Below are positions 1 through 6,705 of a stretch of 7,629 bases of DNA, in pieces. Position 1 is the first letter of the stretch. Every line of letters starts with the position of its first letter. Under the pieces are notes generated by a model, which was not told where the DNA came from, made no database searches, and saw only the letters and a program-made list of their open reading frames with translations. The position numbers and the translations under genes are program-made. Source of the DNA: Flavobacterium psychrophilum (GTDB taxonomy: Bacteria; Bacteroidota; Bacteroidia; Flavobacteriales; Flavobacteriaceae); assembly GCA_003243255.1 (NCBI GenBank), contig QFQM01000202.1, positions 1-7,629 of the forward strand, read 5' to 3'.

Positions 1-20
1 ACAGTTTCATAGTGATTCAT
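1..20 (-). CDS. rpsF: 30S ribosomal protein S6, N-terminal fragment (cut by window edge)
   Basis: Reading leftward from the ATG at 20-18, the codons give M-N-H-Y-E-T and the first two bases of a seventh codon (GT, hence V, A, D, E or G excluded down to V/A/D/E/G only by GTN: valine). MNHYETV is the opening I know for flavobacterial S6, a protein of the small ribosomal subunit that pairs with S18. The call rests on seven residues plus an excellent promoter directly upstream (62-55 and 84-82), so it is recognition rather than proof. A second in-frame-independent ATG at 10-8 is less likely. From general knowledge, rpsR and rplI would be expected next, outside the window. A 5-bp inverted repeat (21-33) sits directly before the start codon. 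Confidence 0.7.
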
Positions 21-33
21 AATACAAAGTATT
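21..33 (-). promoter_or_regulatory. Small inverted repeat abutting the rpsF start
   Basis: AATAC-AAA-GTATT is a perfect 5-bp inverted repeat with a 3-nt centre, ending one base before the rpsF initiation codon. S6 with S18 is known to bind rpsF leaders in many bacteria, but I do not see the bulged CCG-type element of that motif here. The hairpin is short and AT-rich, so a regulatory role is only a possibility. Confidence 0.25.
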
Positions 34-54
34 TATTTGTTATAAAATTGGGTG

Positions 55-84
55 CAAAAATAGTAATTTATATTTAATGCGCAA
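55..84 (-). promoter_or_regulatory. Bacteroidota-type promoter for rpsF
   Basis: On the minus strand TATTTTTG (62-55) matches the Bacteroidota -7 consensus TAnnTTTG, and a TTG (84-82) lies 19 bp upstream, the spacing expected for the -33 element. Transcription would begin near 50-47 and give a leader of roughly 30 nt before the ATG at 20. Confidence 0.65.
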
Positions 85-103
85 TGATAAAATTTGATTT
101 TCC

Positions 104-137
104 TTGTGTTAAAAAACGGTTTTTTTGTTTATATTTG
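104..137 (+). promoter_or_regulatory. Probable promoter of the LytTR regulator gene
   Basis: TATATTTG at 130-137 is a full match to the Bacteroidota -7 box TAnnTTTG. The nearest TTG upstream is at 104-106, giving a long 23-bp spacer, so the -33 assignment is weaker than the -7. The spacer contains an A6 run followed by a T7 run (111-126), likely to bend or stiffen the DNA. The leader before the ATG at 194 would be about 50 nt. No clear Shine-Dalgarno sequence is present. Confidence 0.55.
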
Positions 138-193
138 TAATCGTCCAGCCCAAAAGAAAAAAAATACTAAACTTTCTAAATTCTTAAGAGCCA

Positions 194-886
194 ATGAAAC
201 TAAACTGTGTTGTTGTCGATGATAGTACAATACATAGGATAACCATCGCTAAACTGGTCAATGAGCATCCGGATCTTACCCTGGTTGGTGATTTCTCAAA
301 TGCATCAGAAACAAGAAGTTGTATTCTTAATAAGAATGTTGATCTTCTTTTTCTTGATATTGAAATGCCGGTTCAAAGCGGATTCGACCTGCTTGACGGA
401 CTCAAGACAAGGCCGCAGATCATCTTTGTGTCAGCAAAATCTGACTATGCGTTAAAGGCTTTTGATTATGCTGCAGTAGATTACCTTCATAAACCGATCA
501 CTAAAGACCGTTTTAATAAAGCTGTTCAAAAAGCGATTGAAGCTGCACAGCGCAAAAAAGAAACGGTTGACGATGATGGTGACTTTATCTTTATAAAGAG
601 TAATCTTAAGAATTTCAAGATATTTATATCAAAAATCAAATGGATTGAGGCTTTTGGGGATTATGTAAAGCTAAACACCGAAGACGAAACACATCTTGTA
701 TTATCTACAATGAAATCTTTTGAGAGTGAATTGCCGTCGGAGAAATTCCTTAGGGTACACAAGTCGTTTATCATTAATATCGATAAGGTGGATCGCTTTA
801 ACAGCAAATTTGCGGAAATCGGAAACACTAAAATTCCGCTCAGCCGAAATAAAAAAGAAGATCTGGCGAAAGCCCTGAATAAATAA
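194..886 (+). CDS. LytTR-family response regulator (REC + LytTR DNA-binding domain)
   Basis: This 230-residue protein has the layout of the LytR/AlgR family of cytoplasmic two-component transcription regulators. The receiver domain covers about residues 1-120: acidic pair D9-D10, phosphoacceptor D55 in LFLDIEMP, S80 and the K100-P101 pair. The LytTR DNA-binding domain follows at about 131-228, with the characteristic stretch KWIEAFGDYVKL, FLRVHKSFIIN and the final IPLSRNKKEDL. All phosphorylation residues are present, so it should be a functional switch. Length is normal for the family (about 230-250). No histidine kinase is in the window, so the partner and target genes are unknown; LytS-type membrane kinases are the usual partners in this phylum. 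It is divergent from rpsF and convergent with priA. Base composition resembles the neighbouring housekeeping genes. Confidence 0.95.
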   Translation: MKLNCVVVDDSTIHRITIAKLVNEHPDLTLVGDFSNASETRSCILNKNVDLLFLDIEMPVQSGFDLLDGLKTRPQIIFVSAKSDYALKAFDYAAVDYLHKPITKDRFNKAVQKAIEAAQRKKETVDDDGDFIFIKSNLKNFKIFISKIKWIEAFGDYVKLNTEDETHLVLSTMKSFESELPSEKFLRVHKSFIINIDKVDRFNSKFAEIGNTKIPLSRNKKEDLAKALNK

Positions 887-890
887 ACAT

Positions 891-922
891 AAAAAATCCG
901 AAGCTTTAACTTCGGATTTTTT
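891..922. terminator. Bidirectional rho-independent terminator
   Basis: A perfect 13-bp inverted repeat, AAAAAATCCGAAG (891-903) and CTTCGGATTTTTT (910-922), encloses a 6-nt loop. The T run ends the plus-strand hairpin of the response regulator gene (stop at 886), and the A run becomes a T run for minus-strand transcripts leaving priA (stop at 953). The convergent layout and symmetric tracts indicate use in both directions. Confidence 0.9.
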
Positions 923-952
923 ATTTAATATCTTATTGATCCTTTATTAGTT

Positions 953-3400
953 CTAATACGGATCTACGTTAATTGTAACCCTTACCGGCCTGTATTGGGG
1001 CACTGCCTCAAAGCTTGATAAGGTTCTTTCTATAGTTTTCTTGGTATTCCCTAGCGGGATACCGCCGGGGATCTTTATCATTATCGTACGGATATATTCA
1101 TTCCTTATCCTGTTGATACCCGGTTCTTCAGGCCCAAGCACCGGAACATTGATGTTTTGCGTAAGCACATTATATAGCCACAGCGCGCTGTCTTTTAGTT
1201 TTTCGTAATCTTTATGGCGCAAAGTAATGCGTATCAGCCTGTAAAAAGGAGGATACTTAAAATTGTGCCTTTCATAAACCTGTTCTTTATACATGCTTTC
1301 ATAGTCATTGGTGGTTACCTGCTGGATGATATTGTGAAGCGGATTGTAGGTTTGTATATATACTTTACCTCTTACATCTTTTCTTCCTGCACGTCCTGCT
1401 ACCTGCACCATCATTTGGTAGGCGCGTTCAAAAGCACGGAAGTCCGGTTGGTACAGCATGTTGTCAGCATTCATTATGCCTACCATACCTACGTTGTCAA
1501 AGTGCAGTCCTTTGGCAAGCATCTGTGTGCCAACTAATATATCGATCTCCCGGTTCTTAAAGGAGTCAATAATCTTTTCATAGCCATGTTTGCCGCGTGT
1601 TGTATCCTGATCCATTCGCCACGAATTCTTATTCGGGAAAAGTGATTTCAGTTCCATTTCAATCTGTTCTGTACCAAATCCCTTCGTATTCAGGTCGGTT
1701 GAGTGGCATTTATGGCAATTGGTCGGATTGGCAATATTATAACCGCAATAGTGGCATCGCAACGCATTTTTGTACTTGTAGTAGGTGAGGCTTACATCGC
1801 ACTGGGGGCATTGCGGCACGTGACCACAGGTCATGCATTCTACCCAGGGTGAAAATCCCCTGCGGTTCTGGAACAATATAACCTGCTTACCGTTGTATAA
1901 AGTTTCAGCAATTGCATCGATCAGCTCATCGCTAAAATGGCCGGTCATGCGTTTGCGCTTGTATTTGTCTTTTAAATCAATGAGTACAATTTCAGGAGGC
2001 GTTACATTACCAAAGCGTTCCCTAAGCTCCACGTATCCATATTTGCCATGTGTGGCATTGTAATAGGTTTCGATACCTGGTGTAGCCGATCCTAAAAGTA
2101 CTTTTGCCTGATGGGCATTCGCCAATACGATAGCCGCATCACGGGCGTGGTAGCGCGGTGCCGGATCAACCTGTTTGAAGGTCTGTTCGTGTTCTTCGTC
2201 AATGATGATCAGCCCAAGATCGGAGAAGGGCAGGAACAATGCCGAACGCGCCCCGATAACAACTTTTGCTTTTTCAGAACCGGATAATACCTGCTGCCAG
2301 GTTTCTACACGTTCGTTATTGGTGTATTTTGAATGAAAAACCGCTACCTGATTGCCAAAATAGGCAGTTAGCCTCACAACCAGCTGAGTGGTAAGTGCGA
2401 TTTCGGGAAGGAGGTAAAGCACCTGTTTTCCTGATGCGATGTATTCTTCAATTAATTTTATGTAGATTTCCGTTTTGCCGCTTGAGGTGATACCGTGAAG
2501 CAGCGTAACGTCTTTTTGCGTAAAGCTTGTCTTTATCTCTTCAAAAGCCTGATGCTGTTTGGGGCTAAGTTTAAAACCAGCCTCGTCTGAACCTTCAAAT
2601 TGTACACGGTCTTCTTCAAGATGATATTCCTCAAAAATGCCTTTGTCTATCAGCGATTTTATCACTGCTGCAGTTGTACCTGCTTCAGTAAGCATCTTGA
2701 CTGAAATCGGCTTTTTCTCTACTGCCTGTAGTTGGAAGAACTGCATAACTGCCTCACGCTGTTTTTGCGCACGGGAGAGTAATTCCATGAGTTCGCTGAG
2801 TTGTTCCTGTTGCATAAATTCTTCCTGCAAACGGATATAGCGAATGGTCTTTGGTTTGTATTTTTCGTTTATCTCTTCCTGAAGTGAAACGGCATTTTTG
2901 GCAATCAGCCTGTTAAGAACCGGAAGGACTGTTTTTTTATTCAGTATCGAAACGACCTCCTGTACCTTGAGTGCCGATTGTTTCTGTAAAGCCTCATATA
3001 TCAGGTATTCGTCGTCTGACAGCTCTTCATTTAGTATGTTGAAGTCCGGGCGCGAAGAGATGATAGTTTCGCTTTCCAGAAGGAAACTGCTAGGCATGGC
3101 ACTTTTGTATACTTCGCCAATGCTGCACATGTAGTAGGAAGCTATCCATTGCCAGTGGTCGATCTGCTTTTGGGTTACCAAAGGAAATTCATCAAGTATC
3201 TGGTGAATGTCTTTGGCCTCATAAAGCTGCGGCGGATTCTGATGTTTTGCCAGTACCAAAGCCGTATAGATCTTGTTTTTTCCAAAAGGGACTGCAACGC
3301 GCATACCGGTCTGTAAAAAGGCATATTCAGCCTCGTTAACGGAGTAGGTAAAAGATTTGGCAAGCGCCAGAGGCAGTACAACTTCTATGAAAAAAGGCAT
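953..3400 (-). CDS. priA: Primosomal protein N' (PriA), replication restart helicase
   Basis: PriA recognises abandoned replication forks, unwinds them 3' to 5' and loads the primosome. I start it at the ATG at 3400 (815 residues, MPFFIEVVLPL), where PriA proteins normally begin; the frame stays open 28 codons further, but that stretch crosses a promoter and starts on a terminator's T tract. In this numbering the N-terminal 3'-end-binding domain covers about 1-110, Walker A GITSSGKT is at 303-310, the DEEH box at 401-404 and GSATPG at 437-442. Eight zinc-binding cysteines form four pairs (522/525, 531/534, 549/552, 562/565). GFGTE is at 574-578, TQMLAKGLHF at 625-634 and QVAGRAGR at 666-673. 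Every catalytic and zinc-binding motif is intact and the length is usual for Bacteroidota. It appears to be transcribed alone. Confidence 0.97.
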   Translation of the reverse strand: MPFFIEVVLPLALAKSFTYSVNEAEYAFLQTGMRVAVPFGKNKIYTALVLAKHQNPPQLYEAKDIHQILDEFPLVTQKQIDHWQWIASYYMCSIGEVYKSAMPSSFLLESETIISSRPDFNILNEELSDDEYLIYEALQKQSALKVQEVVSILNKKTVLPVLNRLIAKNAVSLQEEINEKYKPKTIRYIRLQEEFMQQEQLSELMELLSRAQKQREAVMQFFQLQAVEKKPISVKMLTEAGTTAAVIKSLIDKGIFEEYHLEEDRVQFEGSDEAGFKLSPKQHQAFEEIKTSFTQKDVTLLHGITSSGKTEIYIKLIEEYIASGKQVLYLLPEIALTTQLVVRLTAYFGNQVAVFHSKYTNNERVETWQQVLSGSEKAKVVIGARSALFLPFSDLGLIIIDEEHEQTFKQVDPAPRYHARDAAIVLANAHQAKVLLGSATPGIETYYNATHGKYGYVELRERFGNVTPPEIVLIDLKDKYKRKRMTGHFSDELIDAIAETLYNGKQVILFQNRRGFSPWVECMTCGHVPQCPQCDVSLTYYKYKNALRCHYCGYNIANPTNCHKCHSTDLNTKGFGTEQIEMELKSLFPNKNSWRMDQDTTRGKHGYEKIIDSFKNREIDILVGTQMLAKGLHFDNVGMVGIMNADNMLYQPDFRAFERAYQMMVQVAGRAGRKDVRGKVYIQTYNPLHNIIQQVTTNDYESMYKEQVYERHNFKYPPFYRLIRITLRHKDYEKLKDSALWLYNVLTQNINVPVLGPEEPGINRIRNEYIRTIMIKIPGGIPLGNTKKTIERTLSSFEAVPQYRPVRVTINVDPY

Positions 3401-3417
3401 ATACAGGATTTGAACTA

Positions 3418-3425
3418 CAAATATA
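3418..3425 (-). promoter_or_regulatory. Probable priA -7 box
   Basis: On the minus strand TATATTTG (3425-3418) fully matches TAnnTTTG and lies 17 bases before the ATG at 3400. I see no TTG at the right distance upstream, so the -33 element is weak or absent. The resulting leader would be very short, about 10 nt. If used, this promoter excludes initiation at the upstream ATG at 3484. Confidence 0.5.
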
Positions 3426-3484
3426 AGATTTTTTGTGGTTGCCGGTTGTCGGTGTTGGCTCTCTCTTCTTTTGGGGTGAGACAT

Positions 3485-3512
3485 AAAAAAACACCTCCGT
3501 GAGGAAGTGTTT
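3485..3512 (-). terminator. Rho-independent terminator after the DUF2147 gene
   Basis: Read on the minus strand, AAACACTTCC (3512-3503), a TCAC loop and GGAGGTGTTT (3498-3489) form a 10-bp stem with one G-U pair, running into an unbroken T run to 3485. It lies about 60 bp past the DUF2147 stop and would close the nadC-YihY-DUF2147 transcript before priA. Confidence 0.85.
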
Positions 3513-3542
3513 GTATTTATAAGGTTTTACAGCAACAGTAGG

Positions 3543-3573
3543 ACTGCTAACTGAATACTGCGACTGCCAACTG
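3543..3573. repeat. Run of ACTG units at 6-7 nt spacing
   Basis: ACTG begins at 3543, 3550, 3557, 3563 and 3570. Seen differently, GACTGCTAACTG (3542-3553) and GACTGCCAACTG (3562-3573) are 11/12 identical at a 20-bp offset. The run ends exactly at the DUF2147 stop codon (3574-3576). From memory, similar ACTG/CAGT-rich strings occur between genes in other flavobacterial genomes, but I cannot confirm that here. Function unknown. Confidence 0.5.
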
Positions 3574-4002
3574 TTATTTTACTCTATGCCATGTCTGAGT
3601 ACGGCCAAGCATTGAGATACCCATGTAGCCTCTAACGTCAAGTTTGTCTTTACCGTCAAGTTTAATGGTGCAGCTGTATAGTTTACCTTTGTTTGGGTCA
3701 AGGATATCGCCATCAGTATACTCATCACCATCTTTAGTAAGTCCTTTGATGATTACCAGGTTCAGGATAGGCTTGTCTTTATCGGCACCTTTACATTTGG
3801 TGCATTTGGCGTCTTTTTTGGCAGGATTAAGAATCTCTACAACTTTACCGTAGATTTTTCCGTTTTGCTCGTAGATCTCTACAATTGATTTTTCTTTTCC
3901 TGTTTCGTCGTCAATGGTTTTCCATCGTCCTGTAACCTGTGCACTTACAGACATAATGCCCGCTACTACGATGAATAAGAATGTAAAAATTGCTCGTTTC
4001 AT
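3574..4002 (-). CDS. Secreted DUF2147-family protein
   Basis: This 142-residue protein begins with a clear signal peptide: K2-R3, a hydrophobic stretch to about residue 16 and a cleavage site after SVSA (residue 21), leaving glutamine at the mature N-terminus. The mature part resembles DUF2147: GRWKTIDDETG near the start, IVEIYEQNGKIYGKV, a C67-x-x-C70 pair, LYSCTIKL and the closing GYMGISMLGRTQTWHR. The family is small and beta-rich; its biochemical role is not known to me. The cysteine pair plus C111 could form a disulfide in the periplasm (inference). The start is fixed by the signal peptide. It follows the YihY gene after 21 bp and is probably co-transcribed with it and nadC, then terminated by the hairpin at 3485-3512. 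Confidence 0.9.
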   Translation of the reverse strand: MKRAIFTFLFIVVAGIMSVSAQVTGRWKTIDDETGKEKSIVEIYEQNGKIYGKVVEILNPAKKDAKCTKCKGADKDKPILNLVIIKGLTKDGDEYTDGDILDPNKGKLYSCTIKLDGKDKLDVRGYMGISMLGRTQTWHRVK

Positions 4003-4023
4003 AAAAATGCTTTTTAGTTTTTG

Positions 4024-4950
4024 TTAAATATATAAATTTTTTCGTTTTAATTTATGAATAAGCGCATTTAATTCGAATCCTAAAAGAAGGATGAAGCAGT
4101 TTATCCATATATAAAGCATTAATACAAGTAGCGTGCCAATCGATCCGTAAAGCTGGTTGTATTTCGCAAATCGCAATACGTAAATCCCAAATCCATAGGA
4201 AGTTAAGCCGAATAACACAGTGCTTAAAACCGATCCATAACTGAAGAAAGCGGCAGTTCGGGTTTCCTTCGCAGCATATTTAAATAATAGTGATGTTATG
4301 GTAAGTACCATTAAGATAAGTATAGCATAACGCCCGAATTTCAGGAGATAAACATCGTCACTCAAAAAACCGTGTGATGTCAGGTTGTGAATAATAACCT
4401 CAATAGTTACAATGGACGCCACCGTTACGATGAGAAGCAATGCAAAAACAAGCGACAGACCTATGGCAAGGGCATATTGCCTGAAGTAGGTACGCTTTAT
4501 AGTAATGTGCAGGCTACTCTGGAAACCGCTCAGTATGGCATTCATACCATTGCTCATAAGGAGGATGGCAAAAAGGATACCAAAGGAAAGTAAGCTGCTG
4601 CGGCTATTGTGAAGGATGTCATTCAAGATTGATTCGATAGCGGCAAAGGTGTTGGGCGGAACATTTTCCGCGACAAACTGCATAAAATCAGCCTCAAAAC
4701 CTTCAAGAGGTATTTTAGGTATAAGATTCAGCAGGAAAAGCGCAAACGGAAACAGCGACATAAAGAAGCTAAAAGCAATTGCTCCGGCACGGTAGGAGAT
4801 ATCACCCTTGATGATGCCTGTAATGTACAGTTCAAGGAGATGGTAAAGCGTTAACCCTTCGCTAAAGGGCAGTTTAATGCTCTTGCCAAAACGCACAATA
4901 TGCTTAACAACGGGAATCCGCTCCAGTTTATGTTCCAGTTCTGCTGACAT
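4024..4950 (-). CDS. YihY/BrkB-family inner-membrane protein
   Basis: This 308-residue integral membrane protein matches the YihY/virulence factor BrkB family, formerly mislabelled as ribonuclease BN. After a polar N-terminus of about 50 residues there are six likely membrane segments, at about 54-79, 120-140, 158-186, 207-224, 232-258 and 268-292. Family hallmarks are SYRAGAIAFSFFMSLFPF at the first helix and YGSIGTLLVLMLYIWI with LLGFELNA at the last. The molecular function of the family is not established; export of small molecules has been proposed for some members. The start codon overlaps the nadC stop codon by one base (TAATG), which suggests translational coupling to nadC and decides this start. 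The C-terminal tail is short and basic (HKLKRKN). Confidence 0.93.
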   Translation of the reverse strand: MSAELEHKLERIPVVKHIVRFGKSIKLPFSEGLTLYHLLELYITGIIKGDISYRAGAIAFSFFMSLFPFALFLLNLIPKIPLEGFEADFMQFVAENVPPNTFAAIESILNDILHNSRSSLLSFGILFAILLMSNGMNAILSGFQSSLHITIKRTYFRQYALAIGLSLVFALLLIVTVASIVTIEVIIHNLTSHGFLSDDVYLLKFGRYAILILMVLTITSLLFKYAAKETRTAAFFSYGSVLSTVLFGLTSYGFGIYVLRFAKYNQLYGSIGTLLVLMLYIWINCFILLLGFELNALIHKLKRKNLYI

Positions 4951-5807
4951 TAAAATGCTTTTAGGCTAAGATCCATATTGTAGATCGAATGCGTCAGCGC
5001 ACCCGACGAGATATAATCTACTCCGCACTCCGCATAATGGCGCATTGTCTGCTCGTTGATACCACCTGACGATTCTGTCTGGCAGTAATCTCCAATCAGG
5101 GCAACGGCTTCGCGGGTTTGCTCGTAATCAAAGTTATCCAGCAGTATGCGATGAATGCCCGGTTTGGAAATAATTTCACAGACTTCTTCAATATCACGTG
5201 CCTCAACGATGATTTTAAGGTCAAGGTTATTGGCTTTAAGATATTCCTGTGTTTTTTGGATGGCAGGGGTAATGCCTCCGGCAAAGTCGATATGGTTGTC
5301 TTTAAGCATTACCATGTCATAAAGCGCAAAACGGTGATTTTCGCCACCGCCAATTTTCACAGCCCATTTCTCCAAAGCTCGGATGCCCGGTGTCGTTTTA
5401 CGGGTATCAAGCACTTTAGTGCCTGTCCCTTCCAGAAGTTTCACGTAGTGAGCAGTTTTGGTAGCAATGGCACTCATACGCTGCATGGCGTTAAGTACCA
5501 GCCTTTCAGCTTTAAGTATGCTTTGCGACGAACCCGAAACGTGAAACGCCACGTCGCCATGGGTTATGGGAGTACCGTCGTGTATAAAGACTTCTATCTG
5601 TAATTGAGGGTCAACGTAGTTAAAAACCTGCTGGGCAAAGGTTACCCCGGCAAGTATACCGGTGTCTTTAACCAGCAGTTTGGCCTTTCCTGTAGCCGAA
5701 GCCGGTATGCAGGCCAGTGAGCTGTAATCGCCGGGACCTACATCTTCACGGATGGCATTGGCGATGATAAGTTCTAATTCGTGCTGAAATTGGGTTTCAG
5801 AAATCAT
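4950..5807 (-). CDS. nadC: Nicotinate-nucleotide pyrophosphorylase, carboxylating (quinolinate phosphoribosyltransferase)
   Basis: NadC converts quinolinate and phosphoribosyl pyrophosphate to nicotinate mononucleotide, CO2 and pyrophosphate, the last step unique to de novo NAD synthesis; it is cytoplasmic. The 285-residue length is normal. Visible motifs in order: EDVGPGDYSS (21-30), ERLVLNAMQRMS (101-112), DTRKTTPG (134-141), KIGGGENHR (151-159), KDNH (169-172), LLDN (222-225), ESSGGI (245-250) and SSGALTH (267-273). These cover the substrate and phosphate contacts of the (beta/alpha) barrel, and none is missing. nadA and nadB are not in the window. It is the first gene of a likely nadC-YihY-DUF2147 operon and is divergent from the AT-rich lipoprotein gene. 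Its GC content is high for the window (29 and 35 G/C in two 60-base lines I counted, at 5401 and 5701). Confidence 0.97.
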   Translation of the reverse strand: MISETQFQHELELIIANAIREDVGPGDYSSLACIPASATGKAKLLVKDTGILAGVTFAQQVFNYVDPQLQIEVFIHDGTPITHGDVAFHVSGSSQSILKAERLVLNAMQRMSAIATKTAHYVKLLEGTGTKVLDTRKTTPGIRALEKWAVKIGGGENHRFALYDMVMLKDNHIDFAGGITPAIQKTQEYLKANNLDLKIIVEARDIEEVCEIISKPGIHRILLDNFDYEQTREAVALIGDYCQTESSGGINEQTMRHYAECGVDYISSGALTHSIYNMDLSLKAF

Positions 5808-5825
5808 TGTAATTATTTAGTAGGG

Positions 5826-5833
5826 CTAAAATA
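5826..5833 (-). promoter_or_regulatory. Weak candidate -7 box for nadC
   Basis: On the minus strand TATTTTAG (5833-5826) matches TAnnTTTG except for one base and lies about 18 bases before the nadC ATG. The nearest TTG upstream (5862-5860) is 26 bp away, too far for a standard -33 element, so the assignment is tentative. Confidence 0.3.
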
Positions 5834-5937
5834 AGGTTTTTTTTGGAAATGGAATTTTACAATTCTAATCTTTCTGTGTATTTAAAATATTAATCTTATA
5901 TCGTAATTCAACGATAGAATATGTCTTTTGTCGATTT

Positions 5938-5973
5938 GATTAATTGTAAGATTAATTGTGAGATTAATTGTTG
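5938..5973. repeat. Three tandem copies of a 12-bp repeat (GATTAATTGTNN)
   Basis: Copies lie at 5938-5949, 5950-5961 and 5962-5973, sharing the 10-mer GATTAATTGT and differing only in the last two bases (AA, GA, TG). Each contains the palindromic core ATTAAT. A 10-base inverted copy of part of the array, ATTAATCTTA at 5889-5898, matches TAAGATTAAT at 5947-5956. The array sits 38 bp before the lipoprotein start, where an upstream regulator site would be. The rest of the intergenic stretch 5808-6011 is very AT-rich and holds no gene I can support. Confidence 0.75.
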
Positions 5974-6011
5974 TAATGTTACTTCATCAACTAATATATT
6001 ATTAATACAAA

Positions 6012-6674
6012 ATGAAAAAAGGAATTTTTTCGCCAATTCTCGCAATTGGTATGTTTGCAGGTTTAATTGCGTGTAGTACAGAAGATGCTGCTGTAAAAGC
6101 ACAAAATGGTGATGCAATCAAAATTGATAAGTCAGTATATGTTGATACTGCCCTAAAGTCATTATCAAAATCATCATCTAACTACCTTTCTCCTATACTA
6201 TATTCTTATAGTGATACTCAGGATGCTGCAGCGCAGAATGCTAAAGCAATGGAAGGGTTAGCTGCTCATTATTATGATCAGCTTTCAAATGGCCCAGGAA
6301 CAACTATCATGAAGATATCTTCAACTGTTGGTAACAATCTTGCTGTAATGAATGGTATTACCTATGCTGATACTGATAATGGTTTAGTACTTGATGTGAT
6401 TGAATATAATCCAATTAAAGGAATTTTTGAACCTATTGCGGTATTCCCTCCTTATCAAGCTGTATTTAGTGATATATGTGGTGGTTGTGATGAAGGATTT
6501 ACAGAAATTGGCAGTTCGAGTTATACTACACCAGAACAATTGGCAATGTTTATGGCTCAAGTTGCGTCTGATTATCTTATTGATAATGCTGCGCCGGGAT
6601 ATGATATTAATCTTAGTTATAAATTTGGCAAAGAGGGTATGGTAATTTGTGCTCAAAAGGTTAAGAAATATTAA
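6012..6674 (+). CDS. Putative lipoprotein of unknown function
   Basis: I do not recognise this 220-residue protein. It begins with a lipoprotein signal: K2-K3, a hydrophobic run and the lipobox LIAC with C21 as the lipidated cysteine. The next residues, STED, are acidic like the surface-export signals described for Bacteroidota lipoproteins, so outer-membrane surface location is possible (inference). The mature part has no membrane helix, repeat or known catalytic motif. It contains alanine-rich helical-looking parts (about 71-90 and 175-190), a C156-G-G-C159 pair in DICGGCDEGF, and a further C213. Composition is AT-rich: 17, 25, 21 and 18 G/C in the 60-base lines at 6121, 6241, 6421 and 6601, well below nadC. 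No clear TAnnTTTG box precedes it; the 12-bp repeats lie upstream. It is likely monocistronic, followed at once by a hairpin. Confidence 0.8.
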   Translation: MKKGIFSPILAIGMFAGLIACSTEDAAVKAQNGDAIKIDKSVYVDTALKSLSKSSSNYLSPILYSYSDTQDAAAQNAKAMEGLAAHYYDQLSNGPGTTIMKISSTVGNNLAVMNGITYADTDNGLVLDVIEYNPIKGIFEPIAVFPPYQAVFSDICGGCDEGFTEIGSSSYTTPEQLAMFMAQVASDYLIDNAAPGYDINLSYKFGKEGMVICAQKVKKY

Positions 6675-6704
6675 TATAAATCAGTTGACGATACTGATTT
6701 ATAT
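6674..6704 (+). terminator. Perfect 12-bp hairpin after the lipoprotein gene, lacking a T tract
   Basis: ATATAAATCAGT (6674-6685) and ACTGATTTATAT (6693-6704) pair perfectly around a 7-nt loop, starting on the last base of the stop codon. The position is that of a terminator, but the hairpin runs straight into G5 of the repeat element instead of a T run. The T-rich stretch TTTATTTTTTAT appears only on the far side of the element (6849-6860). Confidence 0.6.
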
Positions 6705-6705
6705 G

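Noticed and set aside
1214..1537. 107-codon plus-strand frame opposite the priA 3' part
   Set aside because: It lies opposite conserved helicase motifs and has no start signal or domain; antisense shadow.
5118..5603. 161-codon open frame antisense to nadC
   Set aside because: It lies wholly inside nadC, whose motifs are intact, and its translation has no recognisable domain or signal; it is the shadow of a GC-richer coding strand.
5938..5973. Possible CRISPR array
   Set aside because: The repeats are only 12 bp and directly adjacent with no spacers, and no cas genes are present.
5908..6117. 69-codon minus-strand frame across the 12-bp repeats
   Set aside because: Its sequence (QLISQLILQLI) is simply the translation of the repeat array, and 12 bp is a multiple of three, so the frame stays open by construction.
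6384..6656. 90-codon open frame antisense to the lipoprotein gene, and an 81-codon plus-strand frame over the same bases
   Set aside because: Both lie inside the lipoprotein frame, which has a lipobox start and a hairpin directly after its stop; the overlapping frames show low-complexity, isoleucine-rich translations typical of AT-rich shadows.
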